In this document: piece by piece, positions 17,124 to 26,045 of the stretch | Layout: each line of letters starts with the position of its first letter | Position numbering within the stretch: position 1 is the stretch's first letter | NCBI GenBank assembly: GCA_947493885.1 | Contig: CANLTE010000004.1 | Location: forward strand, 1-64,000 | DNA length: 64,000 nt | Source: an uncultured Maribacter sp. | GTDB taxonomy: Bacteria > Bacteroidota > Bacteroidia > Flavobacteriales > Flavobacteriaceae | Reading direction: 5' to 3' | Notes under the pieces: generated by a model | What the model was told of the DNA's origin: nothing | The model's input: the letters and a program-made list of their open reading frames with translations, nothing else | Database searches by the model: none | Translations under genes and position numbers: made by a program

Positions 17124-17862
17124 CTGTTATATCGCTTATCTCAATTTTAGAAAGTAGTTCTAACGATTTCTCTCTATAAAGCGAATCAATTTTATCAATA
17201 GGGACTTTTAAATCTAAGGCTTTATAATTTTCATAATCTACAAATCGGATTCCATTGATGTACCTTTCGTTATAAGCAACTCTAAACCGCTGCCCTCCGC
17301 CGTTTACATGAAATGAATATGCAAGATAATCTGGCTTAAAAGTTTTTGTATTAAACCAATATATGTAGGTGTCATCAAAATCGTCTCCTCCCCCATTTTC
17401 ACTAAAAGTAACTTCTATTTTATAATATTCCTGCTCTCCAATTTTTGAAGTCCCCAATAATTTTTTGCGTACTGCTGTATCATTTAACCCATAGGGAAGT
17501 TTAACAAAATAATGAACGGAATTAATTGAGTTCATATATTTTTTGGCAGTAGTATCAACAACCTTCACCAAAGAATCATTTATATAACGATTAAGAATAT
17601 TACCAATCTTTATGTCTTTTATGAAAAAGGAATCATTTTTGGTAACTCTTTCTAGTATTTTTTGTCCGTTTGCATACTTTGAAGTGTAATACTTTTTACG
17701 AAACCTAAATGACACCTCATTTTGGGTAAACAATTCTCCTCCACTAACCTGTATACCCTTATCAATCAAAAATTGCGCTGTGATTTCTTTTTTTACATCA
17801 TTTTTACATGAAACAAAACCAAATAAGACCACCGCCAACAAAAAATTACATAATCTATGCAT
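17101..17862 (-). CDS. Lipoprotein, DUF6503-like
   Basis: This 253-residue lipoprotein has a signal ending FVSC (Cys19). The rest is beta-rich, with LDxKVPIDKIDSLY near the end and a D/G-rich central part (GGGDDFDDTYIYWFN). It resembles a Flavobacteriia family (DUF6503) that is sometimes mislabelled deoxyribose-phosphate aldolase. There is no aldolase motif here, so that name should not be used. The fold is suggestive of outer-membrane lipoprotein-sorting-type beta sheets that bind hydrophobic ligands, but this is inference. It converges on and overlaps the histidine phosphatase gene. Confidence 0.7.
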   Translation of the reverse strand: MHRLCNFLLAVVLFGFVSCKNDVKKEITAQFLIDKGIQVSGGELFTQNEVSFRFRKKYYTSKYANGQKILERVTKNDSFFIKDIKIGNILNRYINDSLVKVVDTTAKKYMNSINSVHYFVKLPYGLNDTAVRKKLLGTSKIGEQEYYKIEVTFSENGGGDDFDDTYIYWFNTKTFKPDYLAYSFHVNGGGQRFRVAYNERYINGIRFVDYENYKALDLKVPIDKIDSLYREKSLELLSKIEISDITVSPGSYN

Positions 17863-17957
17863 AAAATCATTTTATTAACTGTTCGTAAAAAGGAGACTAG
17901 ATTACAAAATATTTTGAATATTATTAAAGTCACCCAATCTTACTAAATTATTGTTCC

Positions 17958-17965
17958 TATTTTTG
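17958..17965 (+). promoter_or_regulatory. -7 element of smpB, next to the start codon
   Basis: TATTTTTG, an exact TAnnTTTG match, ends only six bases before the smpB ATG at 17972. If it is used, the mRNA would have almost no 5' untranslated region. Confidence 0.5.
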
Positions 17966-17971
17966 CTCTCA

Positions 17972-18433
17972 ATGCAGAAAAACATCAACATAAAAAATAA
18001 AAGGGCTCGTTTTGAATTTGAGTTATTAGACAAATACTTGGCTGGTATTGTATTATCTGGAACAGAAATAAAATCTATTCGCTATGGAAGAGCTTCAATT
18101 ACTGAAAGCTTTTGCGAATTTAATGACCGAGGCGAGTTGTTTATTGTTAATATGCAAGTGGATGAATATTCACACGGTTCTCATTACAATCATAAACCTA
18201 AAGCTGAGCGAAAACTTTTATTAAATAAAAAAGAACTTAAAAAATTGGAACGAGAGGTAAAAACCTCGGGACTCACTATTGTTCCATTAAACCTATTCAT
18301 AAATGATAATGGTCTTGCTAAAATAAATATTGCCTTAGCGAAAGGTAAAAAGCTTTATGATAAAAGAGAAAATATAAAAGACCGCGACAACAAACGAAAC
18401 CTTGATCGTATAAAAAAGAATTTTAATAATTAA
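17972..18433 (+). CDS. smpB: SsrA-binding protein SmpB
   Basis: This 153-residue protein binds tmRNA and delivers it to stalled ribosomes in trans-translation. The motifs are clear: [33 protein letters not shown] at the N-terminus, [21 protein letters not shown] in the middle, and a basic C-terminal tail ([21 protein letters not shown]) that enters the mRNA channel. The track starts at a TTG at 17951. The ATG at 17972 is preferred because the upstream codons coincide with the promoter box. The tmRNA gene itself is not in the window. Confidence 0.95.
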   Translation: MQKNINIKNKRARFEFELLDKYLAGIVLSGTEIKSIRYGRASITESFCEFNDRGELFIVNMQVDEYSHGSHYNHKPKAERKLLLNKKELKKLEREVKTSGLTIVPLNLFINDNGLAKINIALAKGKKLYDKRENIKDRDNKRNLDRIKKNFNN

Positions 18434-18597
18434 GGTTTTTTTATGTTATAACGGTCCTTTCACTGACCGGTACTATTTAGCTAACAAGCAACTTATTTTT
18501 TTGTGGTTAATTGCAAAACACTACCTAAAACAAATAACACTTTTCATCAGTTCTTTATATCTAAATGTGGCATTTAAATGTCTTGAATTTTTGTTAT

Positions 18598-18620
18598 AAA
18601 AAAGTTGAACAAGTTCAACA
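18598..18620 (-). terminator. Terminator of the Crp/Fnr-like gene
   Basis: GTTGAAC-AA-GTTCAAC (18604-18619) is a perfect inverted repeat. On the minus strand it is followed by six T (AAAAAA at 18598-18603). It lies about 12 bases after the stop of the regulator gene. The rest of 18434-18630 shows only a weak CGGTC/GACCG hairpin after smpB. Confidence 0.75.
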
Positions 18621-18630
18621 AATGGAGCAT

Positions 18631-19206
18631 TTATTTTTTTAAACGCTTAATTTTACTTAAAAACTCGTGTGTTATTCCTAAGTAACTAGACGTTTGTCTA
18701 TCCGTAAGTTTAGCTGCAATTTCAGGATAATTTGATATAAAATAAAAATAACGTTCTTGAGCTGTAAGGCTATGATTTCTGATTAGTCTACGCTGCCAAG
18801 CAACTAATGCTTTTTGGCTCATAATCCTAAATAATTTTTCCACAACTGGAAATTCTTTGTACAAGGCTTCCTTATCAGACTTATTTATCATTACCACTTT
18901 ACTATCCTCTAAAGCCTGAATATTTAACAAAGATGGCGTTTGATTCATAAAACTATCCACATCCATTAACCACCAATCTTTTGAAGCAAAATGAAGCACA
19001 TTTTCATTCCCTTTATTGTCAATGGTAAAAATTCTAAAACAGCCTTCTAACACAAAACCTTCATACTTATAAACACTTCCTTGTCTAAGAACAAAATCCT
19101 TTTTCTTTATACTATTGGGCTCAAAATATCTGCAAATAGTATCTAAATCATTGTCAGATATTTCAACATTTTTTTTAATATTTTGTTTTAGTAAATCGTA
19201 TACCAT
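18631..19206 (-). CDS. Crp/Fnr-type regulator with cyclic nucleotide-binding fold
   Basis: This 191-residue protein has an N-terminal cupin-like cNMP-binding domain (KKKDFVLRQGSVYKYEGFVLEGCFRI) and a short C-terminal helix-turn-helix (LTDRQTSSYLGITHEFLSKIKRL). The phosphate-binding cassette for cAMP is not well conserved, as usual in Flavobacteriia, so the ligand is unknown. The track begins at TTG 19227. The ATG at 19206 (MVYDLLKQNI) fits the family better and avoids overlapping pcm. It lies 17 bases after pcm on the same strand and is probably co-transcribed with it. Confidence 0.88.
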   Translation of the reverse strand: MVYDLLKQNIKKNVEISDNDLDTICRYFEPNSIKKKDFVLRQGSVYKYEGFVLEGCFRIFTIDNKGNENVLHFASKDWWLMDVDSFMNQTPSLLNIQALEDSKVVMINKSDKEALYKEFPVVEKLFRIMSQKALVAWQRRLIRNHSLTAQERYFYFISNYPEIAAKLTDRQTSSYLGITHEFLSKIKRLKK

Positions 19207-19223
19207 GGTGTTTTGACCCTGAA

Positions 19224-19865
19224 TCAATTTTTATTCTCTAATAAAGGCACAAAACGAAAAGAGCCTAATTCTTTTTTCTCAAACTCTGTAGCAGATTTTC
19301 GAACAAAGAGGGTCATTATTTGTTCATCTACACCAACCGGTATTACCAGCCTGCCTCCTATTTTTAATTGTGCTAATAAAGGCTTGGGGACCTCTGGAGC
19401 CCCCGCAGTAACTATAATTCCATCGAAAGGAGCTTCTTCTGGTAATCCTTTATAACCATCACCAAAAATAGCCTTTTTAGGTCTATAGCCCATTTTCTTA
19501 AAAAAAAGACTCGTTTTTTTAAACAATTCCAACTGGCGCTCAATGGTAAAAACTTTTGCTCTAAGTTGTAATAAAACAGCGGTTTGATAACCGCTACCAG
19601 TACCTATTTCAAGTATTTTTTGTCCTGGGTTAATTTCAAGTAATTCAGTTTGAAAAGCAACTGTATAAGGTTGCGAAATGGTTTGGTCCGCTGCAATAGG
19701 AAAAGCTTTGTCTTGATAGGCATGTCCTTCAAAACTACTATCCATAAACAAATGCCTTGGAATTTTACGTACAGCATTTAAAACGTTTTCATTTTTTATT
19801 CCTTTGGCGATAAGTATCTCAGCCAATTTATTACGCATTCCTCTATGCTTTAATGTATCTTTCAA
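19224..19865 (-). CDS. pcm: Protein-L-isoaspartate O-methyltransferase
   Basis: This 213-residue cytosolic enzyme repairs isoaspartyl residues using S-adenosylmethionine. Motifs are IPRHLFMD, the substrate-side stretch ADQTISQPYTVAFQTELL, and the SAM-binding motif I VLEIGTGSGYQTAVL (here ILEIGTGSGYQ), followed by FDGIIVTAGAPEVPKPLLAQL and GGRLVIPVG. Length is normal for bacterial PCMT. A TAACTTTG box lies 20 bases upstream. Confidence 0.96.
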   Translation of the reverse strand: MKDTLKHRGMRNKLAEILIAKGIKNENVLNAVRKIPRHLFMDSSFEGHAYQDKAFPIAADQTISQPYTVAFQTELLEINPGQKILEIGTGSGYQTAVLLQLRAKVFTIERQLELFKKTSLFFKKMGYRPKKAIFGDGYKGLPEEAPFDGIIVTAGAPEVPKPLLAQLKIGGRLVIPVGVDEQIMTLFVRKSATEFEKKELGSFRFVPLLENKN

Positions 19866-19885
19866 GAGTTTGGTGTTTGGTTTTC

Positions 19886-19893
19886 CAAAGTTA
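19886..19893 (-). promoter_or_regulatory. -7 element of pcm (TAACTTTG)
   Basis: Exact TAnnTTTG match on the minus strand (CAAAGTTA on plus), 20 bases before the pcm start. Confidence 0.5.
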
Positions 19894-20021
19894 GCAAGTT
19901 ATCTGAAAACTTTCGTGTAAATAAAACACATCATTTCTAAAAAAAGTAACTGGCTCTGAATATACCTTAAAAAACAGTGAAATTTTATCTTACCAAAGCA
20001 TGCAAACTTATAAACTATGCT

Positions 20022-20029
20022 TATTTTTG
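20022..20029 (+). promoter_or_regulatory. -7 element of the 20044-26969 operon (TATTTTTG)
   Basis: Exact TAnnTTTG match 14 bases before the ATG at 20044. It is the only good promoter candidate in front of the seven-gene operon. Confidence 0.5.
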
Positions 20030-20043
20030 AGAAAACTATATCT

Positions 20044-21003
20044 ATGTTAAAAGTTGGTGTTTTAGGAGCCGGCCATCTCGGAAAAATTCATCTCAGATTA
20101 CTTAACGAATCTTCAAAATATACTTTAATTGGTTTTTACGACCCAGATGCTATAAATGGTAAAAAAGTAGCTGATGAATTTGGGTACACCTATTTTGACA
20201 ACATAAACACTCTCATTGATGTGGTCGATGTTGTTGACATTGTTACCCCCACACTTTCCCATTTTGAATGTGCAAAAAAAGCTATGCAAAAAGGAAAGCA
20301 TGTTTTTATTGAAAAACCAATAACAAATACTTTAGCAGAAGCAAAAGAATTACTTGTTTTAGAAAAAGAAAACAACGTAAAAGGGCAAGTGGGTCACGTA
20401 GAACGTTTTAACCCTGCTTTTAGTGCTGTTAAAAACAGTATTAACCAACCTATGTTTATTGAAACACATAGGCTCGCCGAATTTAACCCCAGAGGTACTG
20501 ATGTTCCTGTGGTGCTGGACTTAATGATACATGATATTGATGCTATTTTAAGTGTAGTTAATTCTGAAATAAAAACGATAAACGCAAGCGGTGTATCCGT
20601 AATTAGTCAATCTCCAGATATTGCAAACGCAAGGCTTGAGTTTGAAAATGGTTGTGTAGCGAATTTAACAGCGAGTAGAATATCTTTAAAAAATATGCGG
20701 AAATCTCGTTTCTTTCAGCAAGATGCCTATATCTCTGTAGATTTTTTAACAAAAAAAGTTGAGGTTGTAAAAATGAAAGATGCACCAGAACAGCCCGGTG
20801 ACTTTGATATGGTTTTGCAAAACGCTGAGGGCATTAAAAAACAAATCTATTTTGAAAACCCTAGTATTGAACCAAACAATGCTATTTTGGATGAATTGGA
20901 AACTTTTGCCGATGCTATAAACAATAACACTACTCCTATAGTAACACTTAAACAAGGTACTGAAGCTCTAAAAGTGGCTTTACAAATAATAGAATCTTTT
21001 TAA
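20044..21003 (+). CDS. Gfo/Idh/MocA-family NAD(P) oxidoreductase
   Basis: This 319-residue protein has an N-terminal Rossmann domain (LKVGVLGAGHLGKIHLRLL), the family EKP motif (VFIEKPITNTLAEAKELL) with the catalytic Lys, and a C-terminal alpha/beta substrate domain (GHVERFNPAF; LMIHDIDAIL with the active-site DxxxH-like pattern). It would oxidise or reduce a sugar-type substrate that cannot be named from the sequence. The track starts at 20017. The ATG at 20044 begins right at the Rossmann strand and follows the promoter box, so it is preferred. It is first in a plus-strand operon, 10 bases before the next gene. Confidence 0.9.
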   Translation: MLKVGVLGAGHLGKIHLRLLNESSKYTLIGFYDPDAINGKKVADEFGYTYFDNINTLIDVVDVVDIVTPTLSHFECAKKAMQKGKHVFIEKPITNTLAEAKELLVLEKENNVKGQVGHVERFNPAFSAVKNSINQPMFIETHRLAEFNPRGTDVPVVLDLMIHDIDAILSVVNSEIKTINASGVSVISQSPDIANARLEFENGCVANLTASRISLKNMRKSRFFQQDAYISVDFLTKKVEVVKMKDAPEQPGDFDMVLQNAEGIKKQIYFENPSIEPNNAILDELETFADAINNNTTPIVTLKQGTEALKVALQIIESF

Positions 21004-21013
21004 AATTAATAAT

Positions 21014-21901
21014 ATGAAAAACGTATCTGTAATTGGCGCGGGAACAATGGGGAATGGTATTGCACACGTTTTTGCTCAAAATGGCTTTAAGGTAAATCTA
21101 ATTGATGTTTCTGAAAAAGCCCTTGAAAACGGTATAAGCACAATAACTAAAAACTTAGACCGCTTAATTGCTAAAGAAAAAATCAACGAAACCACAAAAC
21201 TAATTACATTAGAAAACATTACTCCTTTCACTTCTATAAAAGAAGGTGTTAAAAATATTGATTTAGTGGTTGAGGCAGCAACGGAGAGAACAGAATTAAA
21301 ACTTGCCATTTTTAAAGAGTTAGATAAATGTGCTCCTCCTGAAGCTATTTTGGCAACAAATACATCTTCTATATCAATAACTCAAATTGCATCGGCAACC
21401 AACAGACCCGATAAAATTATTGGAATGCATTTTATGAACCCAGTTCCAATTATGAAGCTGGTTGAAATTATTAGAGGCTACAATACATCAAACAAAACCA
21501 ATGATAGTATTGTTGCTATTAGTAAAAAACTTGGAAAAGTTCCTACAGAGGCTAACGATTATCCTGGTTTTGTTGCTAACCGTATTTTAATGCCTATGAT
21601 TAATGAAGCTATTGAGACTCTTTATAATGGCGTAGCAGGAGTAAATGAAATAGATACTGTTATGAAATTAGGTATGGCCCATCCTATGGGTCCTCTACAA
21701 CTAGCAGACTTTATTGGACTGGATGTGTGTTTATCTATACTAAACGTACTGTATCATGGATTTAAAAATCCAAAATACGCTCCATGCCCTTTACTGGTTA
21801 ACATGGTAATGGCAGGCAAACTAGGTATAAAATCAGGAGAAGGCTTTTATGATTATGCTTCATCTAAAAAAGCAGAAATAGTAGCTTCTCAATTTAGTTA
21901 A
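21014..21901 (+). CDS. 3-hydroxybutyryl-CoA (3-hydroxyacyl-CoA) dehydrogenase
   Basis: This 295-residue enzyme oxidises L-3-hydroxyacyl-CoA with NAD+. It has the N-terminal NAD-binding fold (VSVIGAGTMGNGIAHVFAQNG), the Ser-rich ATNTSSISITQIA, the catalytic His in GMHFMNPVPIMKLVEII, and the C-terminal helical dimerisation domain (GFVANRILMPMINEAI; MGPLQLADFIGLD). It is a single-domain Hbd-type protein and not the fused FadB. It supplies the butanoate/beta-oxidation step. Nine bases separate it from the DUF1015 gene downstream. Confidence 0.94.
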   Translation: MKNVSVIGAGTMGNGIAHVFAQNGFKVNLIDVSEKALENGISTITKNLDRLIAKEKINETTKLITLENITPFTSIKEGVKNIDLVVEAATERTELKLAIFKELDKCAPPEAILATNTSSISITQIASATNRPDKIIGMHFMNPVPIMKLVEIIRGYNTSNKTNDSIVAISKKLGKVPTEANDYPGFVANRILMPMINEAIETLYNGVAGVNEIDTVMKLGMAHPMGPLQLADFIGLDVCLSILNVLYHGFKNPKYAPCPLLVNMVMAGKLGIKSGEGFYDYASSKKAEIVASQFS

Positions 21902-21910
21902 TAGTATTCT

Positions 21911-23146
21911 ATGGCGTTTATAAAACCTTTTAAAGCTATTAGACCTGCAAAGGATAAGGTTTCTTATGTTACCTCGCGCTCATATCAAGAATACGCTAGA
22001 GATGAATTGGATGCCATATTGCATTATAATCCTTTTTCTTTTTTACATATTATAAACCCTGGATACAAATTTGATAAAAAAGTTACGGGTTCTGAGCGTT
22101 TTCATTTAGTCCGTAATAGATATTTAGAGTTTTTGGAAGATAATACTCTGATGAAAGACGCGCAGGACTGTTTCTATCTTTATCAAATTAAAAAAAACAA
22201 CTATAGCTGTTGTGGCTTTTTTTGTGCTACTAGTGTTGCCGACTATAAAAACAATGTTATAAAAATTCATGAAAACACTTTAGATAATCGTGAAAAAATG
22301 TTCGCTAATTATTTAGAGACGGTTGAATTTAATGCGGAACCTGTATTAATAACTTACGAGAACAATAAGGTTATATCAGACATCATTGCTAAGGAAAAGG
22401 ATAAGAATCCAGATTACCTGTTTACTACAACTGACAGAGTTTCACATAAACTTTGGGCAGTTTCAGATAAAACAACCATACAAAATCTCCAAAAAGCATT
22501 TGATAAAATTAATACCCTCTATATAGCAGATGGTCATCACAGAAGCGCATCGTCTAAATTACTTGCTGAAAATTTAACAAAAAGCAATCCTAATCATTCT
22601 GGAAAAGAACCCTATAATTTTTTTATGAGTTATTTGATTCCTGAATCCGAAATAAAAATTTTTGAATTCAATAGAATGGTTAAAGATTTGAACGGACTTT
22701 CAAAAAAAGAATTCTTAATTAAATTAGATACCTACTTTAGAATAGAAAACAAGGGAAGTACATTATACAAGCCTACCAAAAAACATCACTTTAGCATGTA
22801 TATGGACGGAGAGTTTTATTCCCTGTATCTCAGAAAAAAAGTGTATCCTTTTTTTGATGCCTTAAGTGAGCTAGACACCCAAATACTTTTTAAAACAGTT
22901 TTAGAGCCTATTTTAGGGATTAAAGACCTACGCAATGACCAGCGCATTGAATATGGATATGGGAAACATAACATAATCAGCATGAAAGATGATATTGACA
23001 ATGATAAGTTTGCTGTTGGTTTTAGCCTTGTTCCTGTAACCATTAACGAAATTAAAGCAATTGCAGATGCTGGTCTAGTGATGCCTCCTAAAAGCACTTA
23101 TATAGAACCCAAATTACGAAGTGGTTTAGCTATCTACGAATTATAA
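21911..23146 (+). CDS. DUF1015-family protein
   Basis: This 411-residue cytosolic protein starts with the family opening FIKPFKAIRPAKDKVSYVTSRSYQEYARDEL. It carries the hallmark YIADGHHRSASS motif at about residues 205-215 and LSELDTQILFKTVLEPILGIKD near the C-terminus. The reaction is not established in what I can recall; the DGHHR motif suggests a metal or phosphate site. It lies between the hydroxyacyl-CoA dehydrogenase and the YggS gene in a tight operon (10-base gaps). Confidence 0.85.
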   Translation: MAFIKPFKAIRPAKDKVSYVTSRSYQEYARDELDAILHYNPFSFLHIINPGYKFDKKVTGSERFHLVRNRYLEFLEDNTLMKDAQDCFYLYQIKKNNYSCCGFFCATSVADYKNNVIKIHENTLDNREKMFANYLETVEFNAEPVLITYENNKVISDIIAKEKDKNPDYLFTTTDRVSHKLWAVSDKTTIQNLQKAFDKINTLYIADGHHRSASSKLLAENLTKSNPNHSGKEPYNFFMSYLIPESEIKIFEFNRMVKDLNGLSKKEFLIKLDTYFRIENKGSTLYKPTKKHHFSMYMDGEFYSLYLRKKVYPFFDALSELDTQILFKTVLEPILGIKDLRNDQRIEYGYGKHNIISMKDDIDNDKFAVGFSLVPVTINEIKAIADAGLVMPPKSTYIEPKLRSGLAIYEL

Positions 23147-23156
23147 TATTACAATA

Positions 23157-23816
23157 ATGTCCATTAAAAATAACTTAGCACAAGTTTTACGTTCGCTTCC
23201 TAATAGTGTTACCCTAGTTGCTGTATCTAAAACTAAACCTATCAGTGATATTGAAGAAGCATATAAAACTGGACAACGCGTTTTTGGTGAAAACAAAATT
23301 CAGGAAATGGCCCAAAAATGGGAGCAACTACCTAAAAATATTCAATGGCATATGATTGGTCATGTACAGCGTAATAAAGTAAAGTACATGGCAGAATTTG
23401 TTTCCTTAATCCATGGTGTGGATAGCCTTAAGCTTCTTAAGGAAATTGATAAGCAAGCAAAAAAACACGATAGAATAATTGATTGTCTACTTCAAATACA
23501 CATTGCAGAAGAACAAACTAAATTTGGACTTGATAGTAAAGAACTAGATAAACTTATTTCTTCACCTGAATTTCAACAATTAAAAAATATTAAGGTAACT
23601 GGCTTAATGGGCATGGCAACATTTACAAATGACAATGCTCAAATTCAAAAAGAATTTAAACACCTTAAAGCACTTTTTGAAAAAACTAAAGCAACCATTC
23701 CAGAAATCTGCATTTTGTCCATGGGCATGAGCGCAGACTACAAATTAGCTATTGAAGAAGGAAGCACAATGGTGAGAATTGGAAGTAGCATATTTGGAGC
23801 TAGAAACTATGGATAA
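23157..23816 (+). CDS. YggS-family PLP homeostasis protein
   Basis: This is a 219-residue single-domain alanine-racemase-like barrel. The PLP lysine is Lys25 in VAVSKTKP. Other family motifs are FGENKIQEMAQKW, WHMIGHVQRNKVKYM, and LSMGMSADYKLAIEEGSTMVRIGSSIFG at the C-terminus for phosphate binding. YggS/PROSC proteins bind pyridoxal 5'-phosphate and keep its level balanced, and they show no racemase activity. It is 10 bases after the DUF1015 gene. Confidence 0.95.
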   Translation: MSIKNNLAQVLRSLPNSVTLVAVSKTKPISDIEEAYKTGQRVFGENKIQEMAQKWEQLPKNIQWHMIGHVQRNKVKYMAEFVSLIHGVDSLKLLKEIDKQAKKHDRIIDCLLQIHIAEEQTKFGLDSKELDKLISSPEFQQLKNIKVTGLMGMATFTNDNAQIQKEFKHLKALFEKTKATIPEICILSMGMSADYKLAIEEGSTMVRIGSSIFGARNYG

Positions 23817-23842
23817 AAAGTAAAAAACTAAGTAGGGATTTT

Positions 23843-25213
23843 ATGATGTATGCAGTATTAGACATAGAAACAACAGGTGGTAAATTTAATGAAGAAGGAA
23901 TTACAGAAATTGCTATTCATAAATTTGACGGCGAAAAAGTTGTTGATCAATTTATAAGTCTAATAAATCCCGAAAAAGAAATTCAACCGTTTGTGGTTAA
24001 ACTCACTGGTATTAATAGCAAAATGCTCAGAACGGCTCCAAAATTTCATGAAGTAGCAAAACGTATCGTTGAAATAACCGAAGATAGTGTACTCATAGCT
24101 CATAATGCTCAATTTGATTACCGAATCTTAAGAACCGAATTTAGACGATTAGGCTACAACTTTGAGCGCAAAACGTTATGCACTGTCGACTTGGCCAAAA
24201 CATTGTTGCCTGATGCGGAATCATATAGTCTAGGAAAGCTTGTTCGCTCGCTAGGTATCCCCTTAAGCGATAGACATCGTGCGAACGGAGATGCCCTTGC
24301 TACTTTAAAACTTTTTGAATTATTACTGGCGAAAGACCTAGATAAAGAAATAGTTTCCAAAGTAATAAGAGAAAAAACGCATGGTGAACTTTCTGAAAGA
24401 CAGCTAGATATTGTTCAGCAAATGCCTTCTGAAACAGGGTTGTATTTTATGCATAATAAAGATGGCGAAATTCTTTTTTTAGGCAAGAGTTCAAACATCA
24501 AAAAAAGAGTAAATCAACATTTTACAAAAAAAGGAAACAAAGCTCGATTACTACAAAAAGAAACCAAAAAAATTACATTTGAAAGAACAGGCAACGAACT
24601 TGTTGCTCTTTTAAAAGAAAATGAAGCCCTGCTAAGAAAAACACCTAAATTCAATAATAAAACACGTAAAAAGGCTTTTTCTCATGGAGTTTATCAAACA
24701 TTAAATAGCGATGGATTTTTAATGTTTAGCTCACAAGTAGTAGATTACACCTCCAAAATAATTACAACCTTCAATAGCATTCATGCTGCTAAAAATTTCA
24801 TCTACAAAATCACTGAGGAATATAATTTATGTGAAAAAATAAATAAGATTTCTGAAGCAAAAAAAAGTTGCTCCAAACACGAAGAAGGTATCTGTAAAGG
24901 AGCTTGTATACATAAAGAAGAACCCAGCACCTATAATGAAAGGGCCTTAGAAGTAATTAAAAAATATAGTATAAAGGATAAAAACATTATTATAGCAGAT
25001 AAAGGCAGAAATATAGGTGAATATAGTGCTATATTAATTCAGGACGGTGTTTTTAAAGGAATAGGTTACTATAATCTTAACCATCAAATAAATAATATTC
25101 ATATCTTAGAATCCATAATTACTCCAATGAAAAATTCTGAAAATGTTATTCATATCATTGAATCCTACCTCAGAAAAAGAAGGGTTTTTAAAATTATCGA
25201 ACTAAACATCTAA
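23843..25213 (+). CDS. DnaQ-type exonuclease fused to a GIY-YIG (UvrC/Cho-like) nuclease
   Basis: This 456-residue protein has two nuclease parts. The N-terminal 170 residues are a DEDDh 3'-5' exonuclease (LDIETTGG with Asp7 and Glu9; AHNAQFDYRIL; HRANGDALAT with the His-Asp pair). From about 195 a GIY-YIG domain follows (GLYFMHNKDGEILFLGKSSNIKKRVNQHF). A UvrC-like segment with clustered cysteines (SCSKHEEGICKGACIHKE, then YNERALEVI) completes it. This architecture is known in bacteria and resembles a Cho-type repair endonuclease joined to a proofreading exonuclease. Its exact role in DNA repair is not settled. The first codon is ATG 23843, with a second ATG next to it. Confidence 0.9.
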   Translation: MMYAVLDIETTGGKFNEEGITEIAIHKFDGEKVVDQFISLINPEKEIQPFVVKLTGINSKMLRTAPKFHEVAKRIVEITEDSVLIAHNAQFDYRILRTEFRRLGYNFERKTLCTVDLAKTLLPDAESYSLGKLVRSLGIPLSDRHRANGDALATLKLFELLLAKDLDKEIVSKVIREKTHGELSERQLDIVQQMPSETGLYFMHNKDGEILFLGKSSNIKKRVNQHFTKKGNKARLLQKETKKITFERTGNELVALLKENEALLRKTPKFNNKTRKKAFSHGVYQTLNSDGFLMFSSQVVDYTSKIITTFNSIHAAKNFIYKITEEYNLCEKINKISEAKKSCSKHEEGICKGACIHKEEPSTYNERALEVIKKYSIKDKNIIIADKGRNIGEYSAILIQDGVFKGIGYYNLNHQINNIHILESIITPMKNSENVIHIIESYLRKRRVFKIIELNI

Positions 25214-25216
25214 TTC

Positions 25217-26044
25217 TTGAAAAAAAAAGAAGCTCCATCTAACTGGAAAAGCAAACTTCATGAAATAATTTATGAAGCAGATACTCCATTAGGTAAATGG
25301 TTTGACATTTTATTATTTCTTCTAATTATTATAAGTGTTATTCTTGTAATGCTTGAAAGCGTTAAAGAAATTGATGAAAAATACCATGCAATACTACTAT
25401 CTCTAGAATGGGTAATTACCATATTGTTTACCATAGAATATATTGCAAGAGTTATTAGTATTAAAAAGCCTTTTAAGTATATTTTTAGCTTTTACGGTAT
25501 TATTGATTTTGTTTCAACCATTCCACTTTATATTTCATATATTATTGCTGGATCCCAGGTTCTTCTGGCCATAAGAGCTTTTAGATTACTACGAATATTT
25601 AGAATATTAAAACTGGTTAAGTTTTTAGGAGAGGCTTCTCAATTAAACAGAGCTTTAAAAGCCAGTAGAGCCAAGATAGCAGTATTTATATATGCTGTGC
25701 TTATTTTATGCGTTATTATGGGGACTTTCATGTATTTAATTGAAGATGATGAGGCAGGTTTCACTAGTATTCCACGAAGTATATATTGGGCAGTAGTTAC
25801 TTTAACAACTGTTGGATATGGAGATATTGCTCCACAAACCACCCTAGGGCAGCTAATTGCTACAATAGTAATGATCTTAGGTTATGGTATTATTGCAGTA
25901 CCTACGGGTATTGTTACTGTAGAGTTTTCTAAAAAAGGGGAAAAAAGCAAGGTTCACGTAAACACTCAATCCTGTCCGAGTTGTGCTAAAGAAGGTCATA
26001 GGGATGACGCTACTCATTGTTTTAATTGTGGAAGTGAAATATAA
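25217..26044 (+). CDS. Voltage-gated-type potassium/ion channel with C-terminal zinc ribbon
   Basis: This is a 275-residue membrane protein. It has an S1-S4-like region (ILLFLLIIISVILVML; the arginine-rich RAFRLLRIFRILKLVKFL is the S4-like helix), S5, and a pore loop with the selectivity filter TVGYGDIAP, then S6. The C-terminus carries a small zinc-ribbon-like tail, CPSC ... CFNC, about 25 residues. The only plausible start is TTG at 25217: there is no ATG before the first membrane helix. It starts 3 bases after the nuclease gene and ends one base before miaA, so it is translationally linked to both. Confidence 0.9.
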   Translation: MKKKEAPSNWKSKLHEIIYEADTPLGKWFDILLFLLIIISVILVMLESVKEIDEKYHAILLSLEWVITILFTIEYIARVISIKKPFKYIFSFYGIIDFVSTIPLYISYIIAGSQVLLAIRAFRLLRIFRILKLVKFLGEASQLNRALKASRAKIAVFIYAVLILCVIMGTFMYLIEDDEAGFTSIPRSIYWAVVTLTTVGYGDIAPQTTLGQLIATIVMILGYGIIAVPTGIVTVEFSKKGEKSKVHVNTQSCPSCAKEGHRDDATHCFNCGSEI

Positions 26045-26045
26045 A

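Noticed and set aside
17101-17862. Deoxyribose-phosphate aldolase annotation for the lipoprotein
   Set aside because: The protein has a lipobox and beta-rich body and lacks the aldolase Schiff-base lysine motif; the name would be a propagated error.
18450-18470. CGGTC/GACCG hairpin as smpB terminator
   Set aside because: The stem is only 5 bp and lacks a following T-tract.
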